A DNA stretch of 64,000 nucleotides from Vulgatibacter sp035565615 (GTDB taxonomy: Bacteria; Myxococcota; Myxococcia; Myxococcales; Vulgatibacteraceae), in assembly GCA_035565615.1 (NCBI GenBank), contig DATMSB010000125.1:1-64000 (forward strand), read 5' to 3'. Below the pieces are notes generated by a model. It was not told the origin of the DNA. It ran no database searches and saw nothing but the letters and a program-made list of their open reading frames with translations. Of the stretch, positions 11,201 through 18,272 are shown piece after piece. The translations under genes were made by a program, and so were the position numbers. The stretch's first letter is position 1, and each line of letters starts with the position of its first letter.

Positions 11201-11722
11201 CGTCCCGGCGATCGGCGCCGCAGGGTCGTACCCGCCGCCGGGGGTCGGCTCGGAGAACCCGAGGTCGCCGTCGCCGAAGTCGAGCTCGTCGACCGCCGCG
11301 CCGGGGGCCGGGGTGGTGCCGAGATCGCCGAGATCCAGGCTGCCGAAGAAGTCGGGCGGCGGCGGGAGGGGGACCGACCCGTCCTCGGCGGCGGGTGCGG
11401 CCGTCCCAGGCAGCGGGACCGCGTCGGTGCGAGGCGGAGGCGGAGGCGGCGCTGCCGGCGCAGGCGGAGGCATCGCTGGAGGCGCAGGCGCTGCCGCCGG
11501 CGCGGCGGGCGGAGGCAGCGTGGCGGTGCCGGGCAGCGGGATCGCTCCTGCATCGTCGGCGCGGTGGGGCGCGCCCGGCAGCGGGACGGGCGGCGGCGCC
11601 GCCGCGTGGGCGGCCACGAACGCTCCACCGCAGCTCGAGCACTGCAGCTCGAGGCCTCCCGGCGGGACCTGCGCGTCGTCGACGTCGTAGGCCGCCTTGC
11701 ATGCAGGACACCCGACTCTCAT
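8252..11722 (-). CDS. zinc-ribbon / GYF-like / TPR membrane protein
   Basis: 1156-aa multidomain protein. In order: an MJ0042-type zinc ribbon (C5, C8, C28, C31); a proline/alanine-rich linker of about 280 residues; a GYF_2-like domain around residues 330-395 (VRRKSGKRIGPFDEETLVRLV ... DGEAWSPL); one membrane helix at about 427-452; then a long TPR array with an internal alanine/glutamate-rich insert (about 700-800) to the C-terminus. No signal peptide: the N-terminus should be cytosolic and the TPR part outside the inner membrane. This composite type is common in Myxococcota; I infer a scaffold or complex-assembly role and cannot name a pathway. ATG 11722 places the zinc ribbon at the very N-terminus and has AGAGGA upstream. 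Confidence 0.75.
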   Translation of the reverse strand: MRVGCPACKAAYDVDDAQVPPGGLELQCSSCGGAFVAAHAAAPPPVPLPGAPHRADDAGAIPLPGTATLPPPAAPAAAPAPPAMPPPAPAAPPPPPPRTDAVPLPGTAAPAAEDGSVPLPPPPDFFGSLDLGDLGTTPAPGAAVDELDFGDGDLGFSEPTPGGGYDPAAPIAGTPPPGSDRFAAAPPPPATPGFDPFAAPPPPPAAPDTPPPPPPDPIGGDAFASPPMSPLSPESLFGDEPPPAGASTGDLEPGGEPLPDLDLTLPPLVEAPGASATAQATAELLRDFLLEDETPPAAPEPQPTPPPRPAGGPPPPMFHVRRKSGKRIGPFDEETLVRLVRQDQLDGSEDISEDGEAWSPLSDVPEVATLLKNRPQRPRVPPHVAPVLQRGIVVEEPVLAPLAEPAVVEAAEAEKEGRLKLPFAVSRKLAIAVGGGIAGVVLLVAGALLFLGGEPAPPEEDPAQAAAAEAAKLAQKARREQRAVVKKDLDAAAAAFRRGETEEAARLVAGALEGASLQLLDKKDRAAGYLLQGEIALRERRIADAEKAYRAAVGEGSDEARIALGRFLLARHRAADVVEVLKAKAEDAATSVLLVEAHLMAGGVPAAESYLQPLEKKRAKGVPLQLLRGLVLRRAGKFSEAAAAIEKAVAAEPDRGAAQVALVSLQLEMGRPSDVEAAVERIDSIFAAFDAAGGLVNEDAPAGEEPARPREGEAGGTSGDAPAAAIVEAGEAPAPSGEAAEVPAGEGAVAEAPKAVAGQPEAGKAEEKAASSADAANAKQAEKAEKEKQAKPKRVAFDRFELARLQYLLGFHLVEKGETEEALAAFERAAALDPDADEVPAGRGHLRWKAGDPEGAKALFEEALAINDSSPEALAGLGRIAAANEEWEDALEKLSRARDLAPTDPAFAMDLARAQLAAGNSADALRTIDSLFDRRDDLADAHGIRADVLLARKDLMGAESEARKAIALAKDEVRFHLQLARIREKAGTLAPALAAWRDALALAPGNPDALEGQGRTLLAMGATLDGVKSLEAALEKDPERTRLLEAIADGYLRSRRFKQAIDAIERQQRLTGAKGLSFKLARALQEQGRTDLAIAQFQKAIAEDPDDALAHRFLGFAYKDKNQIRKAVEAFQTYLSKAPDADDRAEIEDEIATLRF

Positions 11723-11810
11723 TCCATCCTCTTGAATTTTTTGGAGGAGGCTACCACGTGAAGGCCCCCGCGCAAGAACTGGCGCGGCCGTATTGGCTAC
11801 ACTCCGCGGC

Positions 11811-12662
11811 GTGTCGGCGCTGGCTTGCATTTCGGTGGACCTGCTCGGGCTCCCCGCCCTGTGCAGGTCCCTCTCGATCCCCGAGCGGAGCCTCCCCCCG
11901 GCGGGGTTTCGGGCGGTCGCCGAGCACGCGACGGCGCGCCTCGCCGAGCTCCTGGATCGCCGCGGCCTGCCCGCCACGTTCTTCGTCGGCGCCGACGACC
12001 TCGAGGACCGCGCCTCCGCCGCGGCGATCGGCGCCCTGCCCCGCCTCGGCCACGAGCTGGCCCTGCTCGGTCCGCCCCTCGCGCACCTGGCCCGGCGGGC
12101 GATGGCCGCGGCCCTCCGGGAGGGGCGGGACGCGCTGGAGAGACTGGAGGGGCACAGGCCCTCGGGCGTCCGATTGGCGGAGGGAGCGCTGGGGCCCGCG
12201 CTGCTCGAGGAGTTGGAGCACCTGGGCTTCCTCTACAACTCGTCGATTCGCTGCGGCCTCGGTGTGACCCGCAGGCCCTACCGCCCCAGCCCGCGCGATC
12301 CCTTTCGCGCGGGCAGCGCCAAGCTCGTCGAACTGCCGGCGGGGACGCCGATCATCCCGCACGTCCCGCTCACCGGGGAGCTCCTGGCCTGGATCCCCAA
12401 GACCCTGATGCCGATCGCGTTCCACCTCGTCCGCGAGCGGGACTTCGTCGCCCTGCACCTGCAGGGGGTCGACCTGCTGGACGAGAGCGACGGCCTCGGG
12501 CACGAGCTCGCGGCGAAGGCGCGCGCCCACCGGATCCCCGCCGCGATCAAGCTGCAGCGGCTCTCCGAGTTCCTCGAGTGGCTGCGGGACGGCTCCGAGA
12601 TCGCCACCCTCGAGCAGGCCGCGCGGTGGCTCGCCCCCAGGCTGGGCGAGCCGATCGGTTGA
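11811..12662 (+). CDS. degenerate polysaccharide-deacetylase-like protein
   Basis: About 283 aa. The overall pattern (CISVDLLGLP at the N-terminus, LPATFFVGADDLED, GHELALLG, GFLYNSSIR, a C-terminal FVALHLQGVDLLDE) follows a NodB-like polysaccharide-deacetylase fold. The canonical metal-binding motif is altered: the usual second aspartate is absent from VDLLG and no clear HxxxH is visible, so deacetylase activity is doubtful. Start uncertain: GTG 11811 is used; TTG 11793 in the same frame is possible, and neither has a strong Shine-Dalgarno. It precedes an acyltransferase and an epimerase on the same strand, suggesting a shared role in surface glycolipid modification. Confidence 0.6.
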   Translation: MSALACISVDLLGLPALCRSLSIPERSLPPAGFRAVAEHATARLAELLDRRGLPATFFVGADDLEDRASAAAIGALPRLGHELALLGPPLAHLARRAMAAALREGRDALERLEGHRPSGVRLAEGALGPALLEELEHLGFLYNSSIRCGLGVTRRPYRPSPRDPFRAGSAKLVELPAGTPIIPHVPLTGELLAWIPKTLMPIAFHLVRERDFVALHLQGVDLLDESDGLGHELAAKARAHRIPAAIKLQRLSEFLEWLRDGSEIATLEQAARWLAPRLGEPIG

Positions 12663-12713
12663 GATCCGGTCGATTGCTCGTCGCGCTTTCGCCCGCGCCG
12701 ACGCGCCCGTACC

Positions 12714-13589
12714 ATGCCCTCCATGCGCAGAAAGCGGCGGCCCGGGATCGGGGGCCTCGTCCAGAACGGGTTGCGGGACCTCACCTTCTGGCTCGGAGGG
12801 GCGGAGATCGAATCCCGGCTCCGATCGGTGGCCCACCGGGCGAACGAGTACGGGGTCGACCCCTTCGGGATGGACCTGGACTACACGGTGGCGGCCATCG
12901 GCCCGCTGCTGTGGATGTACAAGCACTACTTCCGCGTGCAGACCTACGGCATCGAGAACGTGCCCGCGGGGCGGGTGCTGCTCGTCTCCAACCACTCCGG
13001 CCAGGTCCCGATCGACGGCGCGATGATCGGGCTCTCGATGCTCGTCGAGGCCGACCCGCCCCGCCCCACGCGGTCGATGGTGGAGCGGTGGGTGCCGACG
13101 CTCCCGTACGTCTCCACCTTCATGGCCCGCTGCGGGCAGGTGGTCGGCACCCCGCAGAACTGCATCCGGCTGCTCGAGAACGAGGAGGCGATCCTCGTGT
13201 TCCCGGAGGGCACCCGGGGGATCAGCAAGCTCTTCGCCCAGCGCTACCAGCTCGCGCCCTTCGGCCAGGGGTTCATGCGCCTGGCGCTCGAGACCGGAAG
13301 CCCGGTGGTGCCGATCGCCGTGATCGGCGCCGAGGAGCAGGCCCCGGCGCTGGTGGACGTGAAGCCCCTCGCGCGCCTGCTCAAGATGCCGGCGTTCCCG
13401 ATCACCCCGACGCTGCTTCCCCTCCCCTTGCCGGTCCGCTATCACATCCACTTCGGCGAGCCGATGCGGTTCACGGGCCGGCACGACGACGACGACGCCG
13501 AGCTCGCGCGGAAGGTCGTGGAGGTGCGAGCGGTGATCCAGTCGATGATCAACGAGGGCCTGCGCAGCCGCAAGCACGTGTTCTTCTGA
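12714..13589 (+). CDS. lysophospholipid acyltransferase (PlsC-like) family protein
   Basis: 291-aa 1-acyl-glycerol-3-phosphate-acyltransferase-like protein. The active-site block is LVSNHSGQVPIDGA: the histidine is present but the aspartate stands six residues later instead of four, a variant I associate with a subgroup having NHSGQ-type motifs. VFPEGTRG is the second signature motif and PVVPIAVIG the third. A hydrophobic stretch before the motif (AAIGPLLWMYKHYF) probably anchors it to the membrane. ATG 12714 is taken; an in-frame ATG at 12723 is possible. It lies 51 bp after the deacetylase-like gene and 26 bp before the epimerase gene. Confidence 0.8.
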   Translation: MPSMRRKRRPGIGGLVQNGLRDLTFWLGGAEIESRLRSVAHRANEYGVDPFGMDLDYTVAAIGPLLWMYKHYFRVQTYGIENVPAGRVLLVSNHSGQVPIDGAMIGLSMLVEADPPRPTRSMVERWVPTLPYVSTFMARCGQVVGTPQNCIRLLENEEAILVFPEGTRGISKLFAQRYQLAPFGQGFMRLALETGSPVVPIAVIGAEEQAPALVDVKPLARLLKMPAFPITPTLLPLPLPVRYHIHFGEPMRFTGRHDDDDAELARKVVEVRAVIQSMINEGLRSRKHVFF

Positions 13590-13615
13590 TCCTCCACCGA
13601 AGCGGAGCGTGAGAC

Positions 13616-14554
13616 TTGCCATCGGAAGCCCCCGCCGTCGCGATCATTGGCATCTCGGGGAACCTCGGTCGCGCGCTGGCCAAGCTGCTCCATGGCCGTG
13701 AGCGGATCGTGGGGATCGATCGCCGGCCCTTCCCCGGCCGGCCCAAGGATCTCGCCGTCCACCAGGTGGACATCCGCAAGCGCGCCGCCGAGGAGCTCTT
13801 CCGCAAGGGACGGATCAAGGCGCTGATCCACATGGGGCTCATGCACGACCCGCGCATGAGCGCGGAGGAGCACCACCAGTTCAACGTGCTGGGCACCGCC
13901 AAAGCCCTCGAGTACTGCGCGCGGCACGGCGTCGAGAAGCTGGTGGTCCTCTCCTCCGCCAACGTCTACGGCCCGCACCCCACCAACACCAACTTCCTCA
14001 CCGAGGACGCGCCGCTGATGGCCGCCGCCCGGTTCGGCGAGGTCCGGGATCTCGTGGAGGTGGACATCCTCGCCCAGTCGTTCATCTGGAAGCACCCCGA
14101 GGTGGAGACAGTGATCCTGCGGCCCGTCCACATCGTGGGCCCCACGATCCGGAACGCCGTCTCCCACTACCTGCGGCTGCGCCGCCCGTGGGTGCTGATG
14201 GGGTTCGATCCGATGATCCAGCTCATCCACATGGAGGACGCCTGCCGGGCGATGGCCCTCGCCCTCACGCCGGGAGCGAGGGGGGTCTACAACGTGGTGG
14301 GGCCCGGCGAGGTCCCCCTCTCCGCCGCCCTCGCGGAGCTGGGGCGCAGGCCCACGCCGATCCCCCACTTCCTGGCGAGGCCGCTGCTCGATCGGCTCTT
14401 CAAGCTTCGCCTCTCCGACTTCCCCCCGGGCGAGCTGGACTACATCCAGTACCTGTGCACCATCGACGGCTCGCGGTTCGAGAAGGAGCTGGGGTGGAAG
14501 CCCGCCCACTCCCTGCGCTCGACGATCCGCAGCGTCGACCCGCAGGGGCCGTGA
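13616..14554 (+). CDS. NAD-dependent epimerase/dehydratase (extended SDR)
   Basis: 312-aa extended short-chain dehydrogenase/reductase. The N-terminal Rossmann motif is GISGNLGRALA, an acidic residue follows strand 2 (GIDRRPF), LSSANVYG marks the SDR serine region, and RPVHIVGP is typical of UDP-sugar epimerase-like proteins. The usual YxxxK tyrosine is not obvious: the matching segment reads FGEVRDLVEVD, so activity may be atypical. Start TTG 13616 with GGAG about 8 bases upstream. The substrate is probably a nucleotide sugar; not resolvable from sequence. Confidence 0.72.
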   Translation: MPSEAPAVAIIGISGNLGRALAKLLHGRERIVGIDRRPFPGRPKDLAVHQVDIRKRAAEELFRKGRIKALIHMGLMHDPRMSAEEHHQFNVLGTAKALEYCARHGVEKLVVLSSANVYGPHPTNTNFLTEDAPLMAAARFGEVRDLVEVDILAQSFIWKHPEVETVILRPVHIVGPTIRNAVSHYLRLRRPWVLMGFDPMIQLIHMEDACRAMALALTPGARGVYNVVGPGEVPLSAALAELGRRPTPIPHFLARPLLDRLFKLRLSDFPPGELDYIQYLCTIDGSRFEKELGWKPAHSLRSTIRSVDPQGP

Positions 14555-14664
14555 TTTTGGTGTAGGTACTTGCGCCCTCGCGCCACCTTATCCGATCGAG
14601 CGCGCCTCTTCGCGTGCTTCGAGAGACCCGCGCCGCCCCGGCGCCCCAGCATCGAGGTTCGCCC

Positions 14665-15561
14665 ATGTCCCGGGATCACGTCGTCCGAGCCCTCCTCTCC
14701 GACCACGCCCTCCGGATCCTCGTCGCGCACCTCGGCGGGGTCGCCCGGCACGCGGCGGCCATCCACGGCTGCGAGCCGACGGCGGCGACGGTCCTCGCCC
14801 ACGCCCTCGCCGGGGCGGCGCTCCTCGGCGGCCTCGGGAAGGATTCGCAGCGGGTCACGCTGCAGCTCGAAGGACAGGGCCCGCTCAAGGGGCTGTTCGC
14901 CGAAGGATCCGCCGACGGGAGCCTGCGCGCCTACGTCCGCTGGGCGCGGGTGAACTTCCCGGATCGGGATCCGGCGGACCTGCGCTACTCCCTCGGCCCC
15001 GACGGGTACCTGTCGGTACTGCGGGAGCTCCCGGACGGAGACTACTACCGCGGCGCCGTGGGGCTCGACCACCCCCGCCTCGATCGCAACCTCGAGCACT
15101 TCTTCGACGTCTCCGATCAGCTCCCGACCGCGGCGGCGATCGAGGCGATCCCGGACGACGAAGGCATGCCGGCGCGGGTGGTGGCGGTGCTCGCGCAACG
15201 GATGCCGGGAGGAGACGACGAGGCGCTCGCCGCGATCCGGGAGCGGCTGCGCGCCGGCGCCCTGCGCGAAGCGATCGCCGAGGGTGGGAACGGCGGCCTG
15301 CGGCTCGTGCTCCCGGCGCTCGAGGGTTTCGGGCGGGTGGACGTCCTCGAGGACGTCCCGCTCGCCTACCGCTGCACCTGCTCCCGGGAGCGGGCGGAGC
15401 GCGGCGTGGTGGCGGCGGGCGAGGACCAGATCCTGGAGATGATCGCCAAGGACAAGGGGGCCGAGCTCTCCTGCGAGTTCTGCAAGACGGTGTACCGCTT
15501 CAGCGCGGAGGAGCTCCTCGCGATCCTCGACTCGATCCGCGCGCCGGACGCCGACGCCTGA
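14665..15561 (+). CDS. hslO: redox-regulated chaperone Hsp33
   Basis: 298-aa holdase chaperone activated by oxidation. The C-terminal zinc/redox switch is intact: C237-T-C239 and C270-E-F-C273. The N-terminal domain shows LEGQGPLKGLFAEGSADGSLRAYV, typical of the family. Start ATG 14665 (MSRDHVVRALL) fits the family start; the frame is open upstream but without family similarity. It lies 110 bp after the epimerase gene, so it may have its own promoter, which I did not resolve. It converges with the leucine-dehydrogenase-type gene. Confidence 0.93.
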   Translation: MSRDHVVRALLSDHALRILVAHLGGVARHAAAIHGCEPTAATVLAHALAGAALLGGLGKDSQRVTLQLEGQGPLKGLFAEGSADGSLRAYVRWARVNFPDRDPADLRYSLGPDGYLSVLRELPDGDYYRGAVGLDHPRLDRNLEHFFDVSDQLPTAAAIEAIPDDEGMPARVVAVLAQRMPGGDDEALAAIRERLRAGALREAIAEGGNGGLRLVLPALEGFGRVDVLEDVPLAYRCTCSRERAERGVVAAGEDQILEMIAKDKGAELSCEFCKTVYRFSAEELLAILDSIRAPDADA

Positions 15562-15601
15562 TCCGGGAGGCGTGCGCCCGATCCCGGTCCCCCTGCCGAG
15601 G

Positions 15602-15646
15602 AAAAGAAGAGGGGCGCGCCGAACCTTCCGGCTCCAGGCGCGCCCC
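15602..15646 (-). terminator. intrinsic terminator after leucine-dehydrogenase-type gene
   Basis: 10-bp G+C stem (15611-15620 with 15637-15646) with a 16-nt loop, followed on the minus strand by TCTTCTTTT. It lies 31 bp after the minus-strand gene stop and could also block read-through from hslO. Confidence 0.7.
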
Positions 15647-15676
15647 ATGCGGCAAGCGAAGCCTGCCGGCTACCCG

Positions 15677-16741
15677 TCAAGCGATCGCCTTGGCCTTCTT
15701 TGCGGCGGCGAGTCGCTCGTCGACGATCCGGTCCGCGACGACCTCGGGGCGAGAGCCCTCGGCCTTGGCGCGCTCCAGGATCATGTAGATCGTGTCGTAG
15801 ATCGCCGAGCACATGTCCCGGCTCTTCTTCTCGTCGTATCCGTCCACCTCGAGGGCCACGTTGATGAGCCCGCCGGCGTTGATCGCGTAGTCCGGCGCGT
15901 AGACGATGCCGCGCTTGTGCAGCTCTTCGCCGTGGCGATCCTCGAGGAGCTGGTTGTTGGCGGAGCCGGCGACCGCCTTGCAGCGGAGCAGCGGGAGGGT
16001 GGTGTCGTTGATCGTCCCGCCGAGCGCGCAGGGGGCGAAGACGTCCACGTCGAGGCCGATCAGCTCGGCGGTGGAGACGGCCTTGGCGCCGAACTCGTCC
16101 TGGGCGCGCTTCACCGCCGCCTCGTTGATGTCGGAGACCCAGAGCTCCGCGCCCTTCTCCTTGAGCATGCGGGCGAGCGGGAACCCCACGTGGCCGACGC
16201 CGAGGATCGAGACCTTGAGTCCCTCGAGATCGCTGCGGCCGAGGGCGAACTTCGCCACCGCCTCGATGCCGCGGAGGACGCCGAACGCCGTGAAGGGCGA
16301 GGGGTCGCCGGACCCGCCCCGCGCCTTGGCCAGGCCCACCACGTGGGACGTGCCCTTGCGGATCGAGTCCATGTCCTCGGTGGAGGTGCCGCTGTCCTCG
16401 GCGGTGATGTAACGCCCCCCGAGCGACTCGATGGCGTGCCCGTACGCGGTGAACAGTGCGGTGCGATCGAAGGGGGTCTTCGGCAGCATGACGACCGCCT
16501 TCCCGCCGCCCAGGGGGAGGCCGGCGAGGCAGGCCTTGTAGGTCATGCCCCGGGAGAGGCGGAGGGCGTCCACGACCGCCGCCTCCTCGGACTCGTAGGT
16601 CGAGAGGGCGCGGGTGCCGCCGAGCGCGGGGCCGAAGGTCGTGTCGTGGATGGACACGATGGCTCGCAGGCCGGTCGCCGCGTCGTGGAAGAAGTGGAGC
16701 GATTCGTATGCCTTGTCCGACAGCGTCCGGAAGATCTCCAT
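15677..16741 (-). CDS. leucine dehydrogenase (Glu/Leu/Phe/Val dehydrogenase family)
   Basis: 354-aa NAD-dependent amino-acid dehydrogenase that interconverts branched-chain amino acids and 2-oxo acids with ammonia. Catalytic lysines are in MTYK (K69) and GGGK (K81); the dinucleotide loop is LGVGHVG. Length and start (MEIFRTLSDKAYESLHF) match leucine/valine dehydrogenases, which are shorter than glutamate dehydrogenases. The C-terminus is Ala/Lys-rich. It has a near-consensus promoter upstream and its own terminator, so it is monocistronic. Branched-chain oxo acids feed iso-branched fatty acids, abundant in myxobacteria, so a role there is plausible. Confidence 0.88.
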   Translation of the reverse strand: MEIFRTLSDKAYESLHFFHDAATGLRAIVSIHDTTFGPALGGTRALSTYESEEAAVVDALRLSRGMTYKACLAGLPLGGGKAVVMLPKTPFDRTALFTAYGHAIESLGGRYITAEDSGTSTEDMDSIRKGTSHVVGLAKARGGSGDPSPFTAFGVLRGIEAVAKFALGRSDLEGLKVSILGVGHVGFPLARMLKEKGAELWVSDINEAAVKRAQDEFGAKAVSTAELIGLDVDVFAPCALGGTINDTTLPLLRCKAVAGSANNQLLEDRHGEELHKRGIVYAPDYAINAGGLINVALEVDGYDEKKSRDMCSAIYDTIYMILERAKAEGSRPEVVADRIVDERLAAAKKAKAIA

Positions 16742-16795
16742 CTCGACTGAAACCTCGTCGCTCGCGTGGGGAGCGCAACCGAAAATTCGCCGCGG

Positions 16796-16824
16796 GGTAT
16801 AGGGTGCCTTCGCTTGCCTGTCAA
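16796..16824 (-). promoter_or_regulatory. sigma70-type promoter of the leucine-dehydrogenase-type gene
   Basis: Minus-strand -35 TTGACA (16819-16824, perfect), 17-bp spacer, -10 TATACC (16796-16801). Leader of about 50 nt to ATG 16741. Confidence 0.75.
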
Positions 16825-16866
16825 ACCGCAACGCGTCAGCACGGCTGATTTCGTGCGACAACCTTC

Positions 16867-16895
16867 TTGCAGCGGGTTCGCGTCTCGACTACTTA
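16867..16895 (+). promoter_or_regulatory. sigma70-type promoter of the histone-like/PRT gene
   Basis: -35 TTGCAG (16867-16872), 17-bp spacer, -10 TACTTA (16890-16895). Transcription from about 16902 would give a short leader to ATG 16930, which argues against the in-frame TTG at 16867 as the protein start. Confidence 0.5.
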
Positions 16896-16929
16896 CGGGG
16901 CACGCCACGACGCGAAAATTCGAGGCGGG

Positions 16930-18126
16930 ATGCACGCTTTCACGGCGAGGTGGAAGTTGCGAAGAGATGCGGCCGGAAGGGACGAGAAGAGGGTGGTCGC
17001 CACCGAGCGCGTCAGGTCGAGGGCCCGCTCCGCTGCCGCGGGGACGACGACCGCGAAGAAGAAGGCGTTGGAGGCGACCGCGGGCAAGACCGCGGCCGAA
17101 GCCACCAGGAAGAAGGCCGCACCCAAGGCCATCGCGAGGAAGACGGCCACCAAGGCCACCACGAAGAAGGTGGCTGCCAAGGCCACGGTGAGGAAGACGG
17201 CCGCGAAGGCCACCGCGAAGAAGACCGCCGCCAAGGTTGCGGCGAGGAAGACGGCCGCGAGCGCCACCGCGACGAAGACCGCCTCCAAGGCCGCAGCCAA
17301 GAAGCCTGCCCCGAAGGCCACGGCAAGGAAGACGGCCGCGAAGGCCGCCGCGAAGAAGGCCGCCCCCAAGACGACCGGAAAGAAGGCGGCTCCGAAGGCC
17401 ACCGGGAGGAAGGCCGCACCCAAGGCCACGGCGAGGAAGCCTGCCGCGAAGGCCACCGCGAAGAAGGCCGCACGCAGGACGACCGCGAAAAAGGCCGCCC
17501 TGAAGGCCAAGGCGGGGAAGACCGCCGCGAAGACGCCGGCCCCCAGGACCGTGGCCCCGAAGACGGCGCCGCAGTCGAAGGCGACCCGACGCCCCGCGCG
17601 CACGCCGACGGATCGCTCCCAGGGCCGGAAGGCCGGCCTGCGCGAGCTGGACTGGCCCGGCTTCGCCGCGGCGGCCCGCGCCGTCGCCGGCAAGGTCTCG
17701 AGGGCCTGGGAGGCGGAGCTGGTCGTCGGCCTCGCCAAGGGCGGCGTGTTCGCCGGCGAGGAGATCGCGTCGGCCCTCAACGTCCCCTTCTTCCCCGTCC
17801 GGATCCACAGCCGCAGCCGCGACAAGGGCGCCCACGCGCTCGGGGCCTCCACCACGATGCCCGCGGACGTCGCCGGGCGCCGCGTCCTCGTGGTGGACGA
17901 CATCGCCGGCACCGGCGCCTCCCTGGGCCTCGCCCGCGAGGCGGCGCTCGCCGGAGGCGCGATCGAGGTGCGCACCGCCGCGATCTCGCGGCGCGAGTCG
18001 GGGTTCCTCCCCGACTTCTGGGAGCTGGAGACGGACGACCTCGTGGTCTTCCCCTGGGACTACGAGCCCACGACCGGCGCGGTGGGGAGCTTCGGCGACG
18101 AGGATCCCGGCGAGGCCGGCGCCTGA
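16930..18126 (+). CDS. histone-H1-like Lys/Ala repeat protein fused to a phosphoribosyltransferase domain
   Basis: 398 aa. Residues about 41-202 are 18 imperfect copies of a 9-residue Lys/Ala/Thr/Pro unit resembling AKKTAAKAT, like the C-terminal tail of histone H1 and bacterial Hc1/AlgP-type proteins, so DNA or RNA binding is expected. Residues about 235-385 form a type I phosphoribosyltransferase domain with the PRPP loop VLVVDDIAGTGAS and a PPi-loop-like LAKGG segment; it resembles purine-salvage-type PRTs but the base specificity cannot be told. The C-terminus is acidic. ATG 16930 is chosen because GAGG lies 5-8 bases upstream and a promoter overlaps the alternative TTG 16867. Monocistronic and divergent from the leucine-dehydrogenase-type gene. 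Confidence 0.75.
   Translation: MHAFTARWKLRRDAAGRDEKRVVATERVRSRARSAAAGTTTAKKKALEATAGKTAAEATRKKAAPKAIARKTATKATTKKVAAKATVRKTAAKATAKKTAAKVAARKTAASATATKTASKAAAKKPAPKATARKTAAKAAAKKAAPKTTGKKAAPKATGRKAAPKATARKPAAKATAKKAARRTTAKKAALKAKAGKTAAKTPAPRTVAPKTAPQSKATRRPARTPTDRSQGRKAGLRELDWPGFAAAARAVAGKVSRAWEAELVVGLAKGGVFAGEEIASALNVPFFPVRIHSRSRDKGAHALGASTTMPADVAGRRVLVVDDIAGTGASLGLAREAALAGGAIEVRTAAISRRESGFLPDFWELETDDLVVFPWDYEPTTGAVGSFGDEDPGEAGA
17050..17535 (+). repeat. 18 tandem 27-bp imperfect repeats coding the Lys/Ala tail
   Basis: In-frame 27-bp units (9 codons each), such as those starting at 17212, 17239 and 17266, dominated by AAG, GCC, GCG and ACC codons. The period is kept throughout, which suggests growth by slippage or unequal crossing-over. 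It is coding and has no spacers, so it is not a CRISPR array. Confidence 0.8.
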
Positions 18127-18272
18127 CCGCCGCAAGAACCGTGGCTCGTGGGGTTCGGTGGGGGCATCGCCGAGGCGGCCCGCCGCGGTGAAGAATGATG
18201 GGGCCTGACCGCGCCTTGAAAAGCGAGTCCCTTCGTGGCTTGGTCGGAGGGGCGGATGGCGCGGGGACGACG

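Noticed and set aside
8183..11761. 1192-aa plus-strand frame opposite the TPR gene
   Set aside because: Low-complexity Arg/Leu/Gly product, no motif; the minus strand holds a zinc ribbon, membrane helix and TPRs.
17050..17535. Regular repeats that might be taken for a CRISPR array
   Set aside because: Units are contiguous, 27 bp, coding and degenerate; there are no spacers and no cas genes.
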